Part shown: positions 1 through 7,640 of the stretch, piece after piece
Layout: every line of letters starts with the position of its first letter
How positions within the stretch are numbered: position 1 is the stretch's first letter
Assembly (NCBI GenBank): GCA_910580045.1
Contig: CAJTXF010000027.1
Coordinates: forward strand, 1-29,979
Source of the DNA: an uncultured Eubacteriales bacterium
GTDB lineage: Bacteria; Bacillota; Clostridia; Oscillospirales; Acutalibacteraceae
DNA length: 29,979 bases
Direction of reading: 5' to 3'
Notes under the pieces: model-generated
What the model saw: the letters and a program-made list of their open reading frames with translations, nothing else
Database searches by the model: none
What the model was told of the DNA's origin: nothing
Made by a program: the position numbers and the translations under genes

Positions 1-81
1 CAGGGGGCAAGCCCCCCTGGACCCCGGCCGCCGCCTATACCTTGCTCTTGGCGAAAGCGCCTGCCCCGAGCCGTCAGGCGG
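1..81 (-). repeat. Family R repeat, partial copy R1 (cut by window edge)
   Basis: Non-coding. Read on the minus strand it starts with CCGCCTGACGGCTCGGGGC near position 81 and continues through GGCGCTTTCGCCAAGAGCAAG and a short hairpin rich in G and C at 1-20. The same sequence, with scattered differences, lies in plus orientation at about 2623-2702, so dapF and pyrG are bracketed by inverted copies. The end with the conserved CCTGACGG motif faces dapF. The rest of the element lies outside the window. Confidence 0.7.
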
Positions 82-123
82 TGGTGCGCTTGCTCTCTTT
101 ATAACTTTGATTAGGAGGTCTCT

Positions 124-984
124 ATGCTTCTTCACTTTACCAAAATGCACGGCTGCGGCAATGATTACATCTACTTCAACTGTTTCAGCCAGGAGATACA
201 AAACCCCGAAGCCCTTGCCATCGCCCTCTCTGAACGCCACAAGGGCATCGGCGGGGACGGCATTATCCTTATCTGTCCCTCTGCCATTGCTGACGGCAGA
301 ATGCGCATGTTCAACGCGGACGGCAGCGAGGGGGCCATGTGCGGCAATGCCATCCGCTGCGTGGCCAAATATTTGTATGACGAGGGCATTGCCCGCAAGC
401 CTGTGCTGGAAATCGAGACAAAAAGCGGCGTGAAAACCTGCACAGTCATAGAGGAAAATGGCAAGGCCGCGGCGGTCTCTGTGGACATGGGCCAGGCAGA
501 GTTTGAGCCCAAGCGCATTCCCGTCAACCTGCCCGGAGAGCGGGTGGTGGGCCGGAAGGTGGAGATGGCCCTGGCAAAGGAGGAGTTTGTGATTACCTGC
601 GTGTCCATGGGCAACCCCCACTGCGTGGTCTTTGGCGGGGACCCTATGGAGATTGATTTGGAGAGGCTGGGGCCCAAGTTCGAGAACGACCCCCTGTTCC
701 CGGACCGGGTGAACACGGAGTTCGTCCAGGTGCTGGACAGCCATACCCTGAAAATGCGGGTGTGGGAGCGGGGCAGCGGGGAGACCATGGCCTGCGGCAC
801 CGGGGCCTGCGCCTGTGTGGCGGCGGCGGTGGAGAACGGCTTCTGCCCAGCGGGTGAGGACGTGACCGTCAAGCTGCGGGGGGGCGATTTGGTTATCAAC
901 TACACCCCCCAGCGGGTGATTATGACCGGGGAGGCCGTGCGGGTCTTCGACGGGGAAATTTTTGTGGAAGAAGGAGAGGCTTAA
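124..984 (+). CDS. dapF: Diaminopimelate epimerase
   Basis: Interconverts LL- and meso-diaminopimelate in the cytoplasm, the step before lysine and peptidoglycan cross-link precursors. The protein has 286 residues, normal for the family. It shows both catalytic cysteines in their usual settings: C73 in AMCGNAIRC and C224 in MACGTGACA. The N-terminal FTKMHGCGNDYI and the GIGGDGIILI segments are also typical. The ATG at 124 is set by an AGGAGG ribosome binding site at about 113-118. The stop lies one base before the pyrG start, so the two genes are probably co-transcribed. The pathway partner dapL lies about 2.4 kb downstream. Confidence 0.96.
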   Translation: MLLHFTKMHGCGNDYIYFNCFSQEIQNPEALAIALSERHKGIGGDGIILICPSAIADGRMRMFNADGSEGAMCGNAIRCVAKYLYDEGIARKPVLEIETKSGVKTCTVIEENGKAAAVSVDMGQAEFEPKRIPVNLPGERVVGRKVEMALAKEEFVITCVSMGNPHCVVFGGDPMEIDLERLGPKFENDPLFPDRVNTEFVQVLDSHTLKMRVWERGSGETMACGTGACACVAAAVENGFCPAGEDVTVKLRGGDLVINYTPQRVIMTGEAVRVFDGEIFVEEGEA

Positions 985-985
985 C

Positions 986-2602
986 ATGGCAAAGTATATT
1001 TTCGTGACCGGCGGGGTGGTCTCCGGCCTGGGCAAGGGCATTACAGCCGCGTCCTTGGGGCGGCTGCTGAAATCCCGGGGCTTGAAGGTGGCTGCCCAGA
1101 AGCTGGACCCATACATCAACGTGGACCCGGGCACCATGAGCCCCTATCAGCATGGGGAGGTGTACGTGACCGAGGACGGCCTGGAGACGGATTTGGATTT
1201 GGGCCACTATGAGCGGTTCATTGACGAGGATTTGAACAAGTTCTCCAACCTGACCACTGGCAAGGTCTACTGGAACGTGCTGAACAAGGAGCGCCGGGGG
1301 GAGTACCTGGGGGAGACCATCCAGGTGATCCCCCACATCACCAGCGAAATCAAGAGCTTTATCTACAGCGTGGGCAGCAAGAACAACGCGGATATTGTCA
1401 TCACCGAAATCGGCGGCACGGCAGGCGACATTGAGAGCCAGCCCTTTTTGGAGGCCATCCGCCAGGTGAGCCGGGAGGTGGGGCCAGGCAACGCCCTGTT
1501 CATCCATGTGACCTTGGTGCCCTATCTGAAGGGCTCCGGAGAGCACAAGTCCAAGCCCACCCAGCACTCTGTGAAGGAGCTGCAGGGCATGGGCATTAAC
1601 CCTAACATCATCGTCCTGCGCACGGACGTGCCTATTGACGACCCCAGCATCTTCCAAAAGATTGCCCTGTTCTGCAATGTGCGGCCGGACTGCGTCATTG
1701 AGAACCTGACCATCCCCGTGCTGTACGAGGCCCCTATCATGCTGGAAAAGTCCAAGTTCTCGGACATTGTCTGCCGGGAGCTGAACCTCACCACCCCCGA
1801 GCCGGACATGAGCGAGTGGCTGGGCATGGTGGACAAGATTCGGGGCAGGAAAAGGAACGTGCGGATTGCCCTGGTGGGCAAATACGTGAAGCTCCACGAC
1901 GCCTACCTCTCCGTGATGGAAGCCCTGCACCACGCGGGCTACGAGCATGGGGCAAAGGTGGACATTGACTGGGTGGACTCAGAGAACCTGGACGAGGAGA
2001 ACGTGGCCTCCCAGCTGGAGGACGCCCACGGCATTATCATCCCCGGCGGCTTTGGAAGCCGGGGCATTGAGGGCATGGTGCTGGCGGCCAGGTTCGCCCG
2101 GGAGAGGGACATCCCCTATCTGGGCATCTGCCTGGGGATGCAGGTGGCGGTCATTGAGTTCTGCCGGAATGCCTGCGGCATAGCCGACGCCAACTCCGGG
2201 GAGTTCGACGAGTACGGCCTGCATAAGGTCATTGACTTTATGCCTGACCAGAACGCGGACATCAACAAAGGCGGCACCCTGCGGCTGGGCAGCTATCCCT
2301 GCCAGATAGTGCCGGGGACAAAAATGGCGGAGTGCTATGAGAAGGACTGCATCGACGAGCGGCATAGGCACCGGTACGAGTTCAATAATGACTTCCGGGA
2401 AGTTGTGGAGGAGCACGGCATGAAAATCAGCGGCACTTCGCCGGACGGACGGCTGGTGGAGGCTGTGGAGCTGGGGGATAAGCGGTTCTTTGTGGCCGGG
2501 CAGTTCCATCCGGAGTTCAAGAGCAGGCCGAACCGTGCCCACCCGCTGTTCAAAGGCTTTGTGGGCGCGGCGGTGGCGGCCGCGGAGGAGAAGAAAGCCT
2601 AA
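986..2602 (+). CDS. pyrG: CTP synthase (glutamine hydrolysing)
   Basis: Aminates UTP to CTP with ATP and glutamine. The 538-residue protein has the full two-domain layout. The N-terminal synthase domain begins KYIFVTGGVVSGLGKGI and carries DPYINVDPGTM. The C-terminal class I glutamine amidotransferase domain has C382 in GICLGMQ plus H508 and E510 in FHPEFKSRP, the catalytic triad. An in-frame ATG at 962 exists, but the ATG at 986 aligns with the family N-terminus and has AAGGAGAGG at 971-979 at good spacing. The ribosome binding site lies inside the end of dapF, which supports one operon. No classical terminator follows; a family R repeat starts about 20 bases downstream. Confidence 0.97.
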   Translation: MAKYIFVTGGVVSGLGKGITAASLGRLLKSRGLKVAAQKLDPYINVDPGTMSPYQHGEVYVTEDGLETDLDLGHYERFIDEDLNKFSNLTTGKVYWNVLNKERRGEYLGETIQVIPHITSEIKSFIYSVGSKNNADIVITEIGGTAGDIESQPFLEAIRQVSREVGPGNALFIHVTLVPYLKGSGEHKSKPTQHSVKELQGMGINPNIIVLRTDVPIDDPSIFQKIALFCNVRPDCVIENLTIPVLYEAPIMLEKSKFSDIVCRELNLTTPEPDMSEWLGMVDKIRGRKRNVRIALVGKYVKLHDAYLSVMEALHHAGYEHGAKVDIDWVDSENLDEENVASQLEDAHGIIIPGGFGSRGIEGMVLAARFARERDIPYLGICLGMQVAVIEFCRNACGIADANSGEFDEYGLHKVIDFMPDQNADINKGGTLRLGSYPCQIVPGTKMAECYEKDCIDERHRHRYEFNNDFREVVEEHGMKISGTSPDGRLVEAVELGDKRFFVAGQFHPEFKSRPNRAHPLFKGFVGAAVAAAEEKKA

Positions 2603-2622
2603 AAAGTAAGGGGCGGACAGCA

Positions 2623-3307
2623 CCGCCTGACGGCGCGAAACAGGCGCTTTCGCCAAGAGCAAGGGATAAGCGGCGACCAGGGTCCAGGGGGGCTTGCCCC
2701 CTGGCAGGGTGTGGGGCAGCGCCCCACGACCTTGCCCTTGTCCTGAGGGCGGCGCGCACGAAGTAAGGAAAGACGCAGAACTAAACTCCCATATCCCAAG
2801 TTCGTCAGAGGCACCAGAGTTCGCGAAGCGAACTCTTTCGCGCCGCCCCCACGCCCCCATGCCGCAGCACATAGCAAGATTCCGAACATGAGGAAAGCAA
2901 CGCTTTTCTCATGTTCGGAGAGAGGCGGATGCCCAGCACCCACGTTGGGAGGCTAAGCGTTCCCGCAAGCTGCCGCTGCGTTCAGAAAGAGGGAGGATGG
3001 GGGAGCGCTTAGGGCCCGACGCTTCGGAAGGTCAGTCCGCGGCTCTCCGTGACTTGGGAAACCTATGATTTCCCAAGTCAACGGATTTGCGCTGCCGGGA
3101 TGTTTGGCGGCGCTCAGAGTGCCGCGTACTCACTGGGGCTGGTCGGCTTGGGTTCTGCCTCGCCCTTCTCTCTTGGAGCGCCGCCCCGGCGGTCAAGGCC
3201 GCAGGGGCTCCGCCCCCGCACCCCCGCAGCCTTTGAAAAGGCTGGCGAAACTTTTATTCCGCCTCCAGGCAGTGCTTGGAGGCCACACCTGCCCCGCGCC
3301 GTTAGGC
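2623..3307. repeat. Family R repeat, long copy R2
   Basis: Non-coding element of about 685 bases filling the pyrG-dapL gap. Outer ends are inverted: CCGCCTGACGGCGC at 2623-2636 and GCGCCGTTAGGC at 3296-3307. Inside, two blocks bounded by GGCGGCGC and GCGCCGCC (2748-2847 and 3106-3185) lie in mirror positions. Two strong hairpins sit nearer the middle. One has 17 bp arms with a single G-U pair (2882-2898 and 2902-2918). The other has 12 bp perfect arms (3050-3061 and 3069-3080). Near the right end is the motif GCCTTTGAAAAGGCTGGCG shared with R4. No ORF has a ribosome binding site or recognisable product. The ends are judged by comparison with R4 only. Confidence 0.75.
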
Positions 3308-3347
3308 TTTTGCCTTTTGCAAATAATTACCGAAAGGATGATTCCCG

Positions 3348-4523
3348 ATGAAACTGAACCATAACTTCCAAAACCTGGAGCAAAGCTATCTTTTCGTCAC
3401 CATCGCCCAAAAGGTGAACGCTTACACTGCCGCCCACCCGGACAACCATCTCATCCGCATGGGCATCGGTGACGTGACCCTCCCCCTGGCCCCTGTGGTC
3501 ATTGAGGCCATGCACAAGGCCACGGACGAGATGGCCCGCAAGGAGACCTTCCGGGGCTACTCCCCGGACAGCAACGGCTATCCCTTCCTCCGGGAGGCCA
3601 TTGCCGGGTATTATCAGGGCTTCGGCGTGGACGTGCAGGCCAGCGAGGTGTTTGTGGGTGACGGCGCCAAGTCGGACGTGGGCAATATTGTGGACATCTT
3701 CGACAGCGCCAACACCATTCTGGTCCCGGACCCGGTCTATCCTGTGTACGTGGACACCAACATCATGGCCGGGCGGAAAATCGTCTACGCGGACGCCAAC
3801 AAGGGCAACGGCTTCCTGCCCATGCCCAAAGAGGGCCACAAGGTGGACGTGATTTACCTCTGCTCTCCCAACAACCCCACTGGCGCGGTGTATAATAAGG
3901 AGCAGCTCACCGCCTGGGTGGACTACGCCCTGGACCAGGGCGCGGTCATTCTGTTCGACGCGGCCTATGAGTGCTTTGTGAACCCGGGCCTGCCCAGGAG
4001 CATCTTTGAGATTCCCGGGGCGGAGAAGTGCGCCATTGAGTTCGGCTCCCTGTCCAAGACAGCGGGCTTCACAGGAATGCGCTGCGGGTATACAGTCATT
4101 AAGCCCCAGCTGGAGGCGGACGGCGTGCAGGCGGCGGCCCTGTGGCAGCGGCGGCAGGGGAGCAAGTTCAACGGGGTGAACTACGTGACCCAGCGGGCGG
4201 CGGAGGCCGTGTTCAGCAAGGAGGGCCAGAAGCAGATTCAGGAGAATATTGCCTACTATAAGCGCAACGCCCAGGTGATGGTCCAGGCCATGAAGGACAT
4301 GGGCCTGTGGTATACGGGCGGGGAGAACTCGCCCTATGTGTGGTTCCAGTGCCCGGAGGGCAAGAGCGGGTGGGAGTATTTTGACTACCTGCTGAATGAG
4401 AAGGAGATAGTGGGCACACCGGGCGAGGGCTTCGGGAAGAATGGCGCAGGGTGTATGCGGCTGTCCGCCTTTGGAGACGCCCAAAAGACCGTGGAGGCCA
4501 TGGAGCGGCTGAAGGGACGGTAA
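3348..4523 (+). CDS. dapL: LL-diaminopimelate aminotransferase
   Basis: PLP enzyme that makes LL-diaminopimelate from tetrahydrodipicolinate in one step, bypassing the succinylase or acetylase route and feeding DapF. The protein has 391 residues. It carries the class I/II aminotransferase signatures SPNNPTG (173-179) and SLSKTAGFTGMRCG with the PLP-binding lysine K237. The N-terminal segments FRGYSPDSNGYPFLR and VFVGDGAKSD are typical of DapL rather than aspartate or histidinol-phosphate aminotransferases. The start ATG has AAAGGATG upstream. The gene stands alone between two family R repeats. Finding dapF and dapL within 4 kb supports this being the organism's meso-DAP route. Confidence 0.93.
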   Translation: MKLNHNFQNLEQSYLFVTIAQKVNAYTAAHPDNHLIRMGIGDVTLPLAPVVIEAMHKATDEMARKETFRGYSPDSNGYPFLREAIAGYYQGFGVDVQASEVFVGDGAKSDVGNIVDIFDSANTILVPDPVYPVYVDTNIMAGRKIVYADANKGNGFLPMPKEGHKVDVIYLCSPNNPTGAVYNKEQLTAWVDYALDQGAVILFDAAYECFVNPGLPRSIFEIPGAEKCAIEFGSLSKTAGFTGMRCGYTVIKPQLEADGVQAAALWQRRQGSKFNGVNYVTQRAAEAVFSKEGQKQIQENIAYYKRNAQVMVQAMKDMGLWYTGGENSPYVWFQCPEGKSGWEYFDYLLNEKEIVGTPGEGFGKNGAGCMRLSAFGDAQKTVEAMERLKGR

Positions 4524-4524
4524 G

Positions 4525-4804
4525 CCTGACGGCTCGGGGCAGGGCCTGGCAGTAAGAAGACAGGGTAAGGCGGAAGGCGCGGTCCATAGCAAGATTCCGA
4601 GCATTAGGAAAGCAGCGCTTTCCTAACTCAACGGATTCGCGCGGCCGGCTTCTCTGGCGGCGCTCAGAGTGCCACGTACTCACTGGGGCGGGCCGGCTTG
4701 GGTTCTGCCTTGCCCTTCTCTCTTGGAGCGCCGCCCTAAGGTCAAGGTCATGGGGCGTTGCCCCACACCCCACTAGGGGAACTTTTTGAAAAAAGTTCCC
4801 CTAG
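4525..4804. repeat. Family R repeat, short chimeric copy R3
   Basis: Non-coding. It starts at the dapL stop with CCTGACGGCTCGGGGC. CATAGCAAGATTCCGA (4585-4600) is identical to 2870-2885 on the left side of R2's first hairpin. The sequence then passes through a 10 bp perfect hairpin (4604-4613 and 4617-4626) into CAACGGATTCGCGC, the exit of R2's second hairpin. The block 4656-4735 matches R2 3106-3185 at 76 of 80 positions. After it, GCGCCGCCCTAAGGTCAAGG is identical in R4 (14920-14939). A 14 bp hairpin at 4773-4786 and 4791-4804 follows. The left half and centre of the long form are missing, and no right-hand CCGTCAGGC end is seen. 4805-4931, up to glpK, shows nothing else recognisable. Confidence 0.7.
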
Positions 4805-4931
4805 AACCCCTCAAAAACTTTTCGCCCGCGCACCTTGCCTTGCTGTTTCTCCTGCGCTTTTTGCCCGCGTTTTAAGGTTTCTAAGCAACTGCTCCTTTCC
4901 AAAACTATACAATACTACAGGCGGTGATACT

Positions 4932-6425
4932 ATGACAATCGGCAAATACATCCTCTCCATTGACCAGGGCACCACCAGCTCCCGCGCTGTGCTCTTTGAT
5001 TCCCTTGGGGGCATCGCGGGCATGGGCCAGAAGGAGTTCCGCCAAATCTACCCCCAGCCCGGTTACGTGGAGCATGACGCGGTGCAAATCCTCCAGACCA
5101 CCCTCTACGCCATGCGCCAGGCCGTTCAGAGCGCTGGCATCACGGCGGCGGACATTGCCGCCATCAGCATCACCAACCAGCGGGAGACCACCGTTGCCTG
5201 GGACGCGGACACTGGCATCCCTATCTGCAACGCCATTGTCTGGCAGTGCCGCCGCACCGCTCCCGCCTGCGAGCGGCTCCGGGCCGCGGGCCTGGGCGGG
5301 TATATTAAGGACACCACCGGGCTGCTCATTGACCCCTACTTCTCCGGCACCAAAATGCAGTGGGTGATGGAGAACGTCCCTGCCGCCCGTGAGCTGGCCA
5401 AAAAGGGCCGTCTGCGCTTTGGCACCATTGACTGCTGGCTCTGCTACTCCCTCACCGAGGGCCGGGCCTTTGTCACTGACGTGAGCAATGCCTCCCGGAC
5501 CATGCTGTTTGACATCCGCCGCCAGTGCTGGGACGAGACCCTCCTCCGGCAGCTGGGCATTCCCCAGAGCGCCCTGCCCCAGGTGGTGGAATGCGGCCAG
5601 GTGGCGGGGTATTGCGGCCCGGACGTGCTGGGCCGGGAAATTCCCATTGCGGGCATGGCCGGGGACCAGCACGCGGCCCTGTTCGGCCAGTGCTGTTTTG
5701 AAAAGGGCATGGTCAAGAATACTTACGGCACCGGCTGTTTTGTGCTCATGAACACCGGGGACGTGCCGGTGCCCTCTCAGGGCCTGCTGACCACTGTGGC
5801 CTGGAAGCTGAACGGCAAGACCACCTATGCCCTGGAGGGCAGCGCCTTCAACGCCGGGTCAGCCATCCAGTGGCTGCGGGATGAGCTGGAAATTATCAAA
5901 ACACCCCAGGAGGCTGACCAGCTGGCCGAGACTGTGGAGGACACAGGCGGGGTCAGCTTTGTGCCCGCTTTCACCGGGCTGGGCGCGCCCTATTGGGATA
6001 TGTACGCCCGGGGGGCCCTGCTGGGGATTACCAGAGGTACCCGGCGGGCCCATCTGTGCCGGGCGGTGCTGGAGAGCATCGCCCTGGAGAGCTATGACCT
6101 GGTCAAGGCCATGGAGCAGGAGGCCGGGGCGTCCATGACCGAGCTCCGGGTGGATGGCGGGGCCTCCCGCAGCCGTTTCCTGATGCAGTACCAGGCAGAC
6201 GTGCTGGACGTGCGGGTGTGCCGCCCCCAGTGCCTGGAGACCACGGCCCTGGGCTCTGCCATGATGGCCGGGCTGACCGTGGGGCTGTGGAGCAGCCCTG
6301 AGGAGCTCAGCGGCCTGTGGCGGGAGGACCAGGTGTTCTGCCCAGAGTGCGCAGAGGAGCGCCGGGCAGAAGACGTGGCCCGCTGGCACAAGGCCGTGGA
6401 ACGGAGCAAATCCTGGGCAGACTAA
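4932..6425 (+). CDS. glpK: Glycerol kinase
   Basis: Phosphorylates glycerol to sn-glycerol 3-phosphate with ATP; cytoplasmic, FGGY family. The 497-residue length is typical. Motifs in order: DQGTTSSR (11-18), TNQRETT (81-87), GTIDCWL, SNASRTMLFDI, AGDQHAALFG with the presumed catalytic D245, NTYGTGCF, and DGGASRSRFLMQ near the end. The reading frame is open upstream to 4758, but that part is repeat sequence. The ATG at 4932 has a GGCGGTGAT ribosome binding region and matches the family N-terminus. No glpF or glpD is nearby. In many Firmicutes a histidine shortly before the AGDQ segment is phosphorylated by HPr. Here the stretch reads AGYCGPDVLGRE, with no histidine, so that control may be absent. 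Confidence 0.95.
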   Translation: MTIGKYILSIDQGTTSSRAVLFDSLGGIAGMGQKEFRQIYPQPGYVEHDAVQILQTTLYAMRQAVQSAGITAADIAAISITNQRETTVAWDADTGIPICNAIVWQCRRTAPACERLRAAGLGGYIKDTTGLLIDPYFSGTKMQWVMENVPAARELAKKGRLRFGTIDCWLCYSLTEGRAFVTDVSNASRTMLFDIRRQCWDETLLRQLGIPQSALPQVVECGQVAGYCGPDVLGREIPIAGMAGDQHAALFGQCCFEKGMVKNTYGTGCFVLMNTGDVPVPSQGLLTTVAWKLNGKTTYALEGSAFNAGSAIQWLRDELEIIKTPQEADQLAETVEDTGGVSFVPAFTGLGAPYWDMYARGALLGITRGTRRAHLCRAVLESIALESYDLVKAMEQEAGASMTELRVDGGASRSRFLMQYQADVLDVRVCRPQCLETTALGSAMMAGLTVGLWSSPEELSGLWREDQVFCPECAEERRAEDVARWHKAVERSKSWAD

Positions 6426-6477
6426 GGAAGCCCTGATTCAATCAGCGGTTCCCGAAGACAAAGAGAGGAGCGGTACT

Positions 6478-7053
6478 ATGGAAAACCCGATTGCGTATGA
6501 CGATGAGTACACTGTGGAGGAGCTGATTGAGGGGCAAATCGTGGCTATGTCCCCCCGACCAAATATCAATCACAACCATACAGCTGGAAACATTTACAAT
6601 ATTTTTTATAACTATTTAAGAGGGAAAAGCTGCACCCCCTTTATGGACGGCACGGATTTGCATCTGTCGGAGGAGAACTGCTTTGTGCCTGACTGCATGG
6701 TGGTCTGTGACCCAGAGAAGATTCACAGCAACGGGGTGTACGGCGCTCCGGATTTGGTGGTGGAGGTGCTCTCCCCCAGCACCGCGGCCAAGGACCGGGG
6801 CCGGAAAAGGGCCGTGTACGAGCGGTGCGGGGTGAAGGAGTATTGGCTGGTCTCCCCGGAGGCCAAGTCCATTGAGCAGTATCTCCTGCAGGAGGGCCGC
6901 TTTGAGCTGGCGGGGGTTTACAGCGTGTTCCCGGACTATATGCTGAAAAAGATGAAGCCAGAGGAGCTGGCGGCTGTGCCAAGCACCTTCCGGTGCAGCC
7001 TGTTCGAGGATTTGGACATTGTGATTGAGGACGTGTTTGAAAGGGTGAAATAG
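6478..7053 (+). CDS. Uma2 family putative endonuclease (DUF820)
   Basis: The 191-residue protein matches the Uma2 family, which has a PD-(D/E)XK-like nuclease fold. Visible signatures are FVPDCMVV with D72, APDLVVEVLSPST with E96, and K105/D106 followed by KRAVYERCGVKEYWLVSP, in the usual order and spacing. The natural substrate of this family is not settled. The ATG has an AGAGGAG site upstream. It starts 52 bases after glpK and ends two bases before the next gene, so it forms a pair with the kinase-like gene and may be read through from glpK. I infer nuclease activity only from the conserved residues. Confidence 0.85.
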   Translation: MENPIAYDDEYTVEELIEGQIVAMSPRPNINHNHTAGNIYNIFYNYLRGKSCTPFMDGTDLHLSEENCFVPDCMVVCDPEKIHSNGVYGAPDLVVEVLSPSTAAKDRGRKRAVYERCGVKEYWLVSPEAKSIEQYLLQEGRFELAGVYSVFPDYMLKKMKPEELAAVPSTFRCSLFEDLDIVIEDVFERVK

Positions 7054-7055
7054 GG

Positions 7056-7556
7056 ATGCCAAAGCTGATTGTCCTCCGGGGCAACTCCGGCAGCGGGAAG
7101 ACCTCTGCGGCCATTGCCCTGCAGGAGAGGTTCGGGCCCAACACCATGCGCGTCTCCCACGACATGGTGCGCATGGAAATCCTCCATGTGTGGAGCAGGC
7201 TGGGGGTGGAGAAGTCCCTGCCCCTGATGGCAGAGCTGCTGGAATATGGGCATGAGAACTCGGAAGTGACCATTCTGGAGGGCATCCTCCCCGCTGAGGA
7301 TTACGCGCCCCTGTTCCGGCGGGCGCTGGAGCTTTTCGGCCGTGAGAACGTGTTTGCCTACTATTACGATTTGCCCTTTGAGGAGACCCTTCGCCGCCAC
7401 GGCACCAAGTCCGGGGTCAGCTTTGGGGAGGAGGATATGCGCCGCTGGTGGCTGGAGGGGGACTATCTGCCCGTGTTGGAGGAAACCCGCCTTACCCCAG
7501 AGCTGAGCCTGGAAGAGGCGGTGGAGCTGATTTACCGCCAGGCAGGCGGGAACTGA
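7056..7556 (+). CDS. P-loop kinase / AAA-type ATPase, zeta-toxin-like
   Basis: The 166-residue protein begins with a clean Walker A motif, GNSGSGKT (9-16). VSHDMVRMEIL follows, then ILEGILP, YYYDLPFEETLRRH and FGEEDMRRWW. This is the architecture of small kinases related to zeta toxin and polynucleotide or gluconate kinases. The substrate cannot be told from sequence. The start is two bases after the Uma2 stop, so translation is probably coupled. No separate antitoxin-like ORF accompanies it, so a toxin role is not supported here. A strong terminator follows 30 bases after the stop. Confidence 0.75.
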   Translation: MPKLIVLRGNSGSGKTSAAIALQERFGPNTMRVSHDMVRMEILHVWSRLGVEKSLPLMAELLEYGHENSEVTILEGILPAEDYAPLFRRALELFGRENVFAYYYDLPFEETLRRHGTKSGVSFGEEDMRRWWLEGDYLPVLEETRLTPELSLEEAVELIYRQAGGN

Positions 7557-7583
7557 GCGGGCAGGCCCGCAAGAGAAATGAAA

Positions 7584-7625
7584 AGCCGTCCGGACAGGGC
7601 TTCCCGTCCGGACGGCTCATTTTGT
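7584..7625. terminator. Bidirectional Rho-independent terminator
   Basis: Perfect 12 bp arms, AGCCGTCCGGAC (7584-7595) and GTCCGGACGGCT (7606-7617), with a 10-base loop. They are followed by CATTTTGTTTTT on the plus strand. On the minus strand the hairpin is followed by TTTT. It sits between convergent genes, the kinase on plus and the chemotaxis receptor on minus. Confidence 0.9.
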
Positions 7626-7640
7626 TTTTCAAGGACGCAG

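Noticed and set aside
171..899. Long open frame opposite dapF
   Set aside because: Antisense shadow of a clear dapF gene; no ribosome binding site and no recognisable product.
920..1948. Long open frame opposite pyrG
   Set aside because: His- and Pro-rich shadow frame produced by GC-rich codon use of pyrG.
3049..3364. Two open frames of about 100 codons in repeat R2
   Set aside because: Proline/arginine-rich translations of a structured repeat, without ribosome binding sites; the frames are not kept in R3 or R4.
3327..4604. 425-codon open frame opposite dapL
   Set aside because: Antisense shadow of dapL; starts and ends in repeat sequence.
4758..4931. Upstream extension of glycerol kinase by 58 codons
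   Set aside because: The extension is repeat R3 and adjoining non-coding sequence; the ribosome binding site and family alignment fix the start at 4932.
7056..7556. Toxin-antitoxin system (zeta-like kinase)
   Set aside because: No epsilon-like antitoxin partner; the neighbour is a Uma2-type protein and the kinase family is broad.
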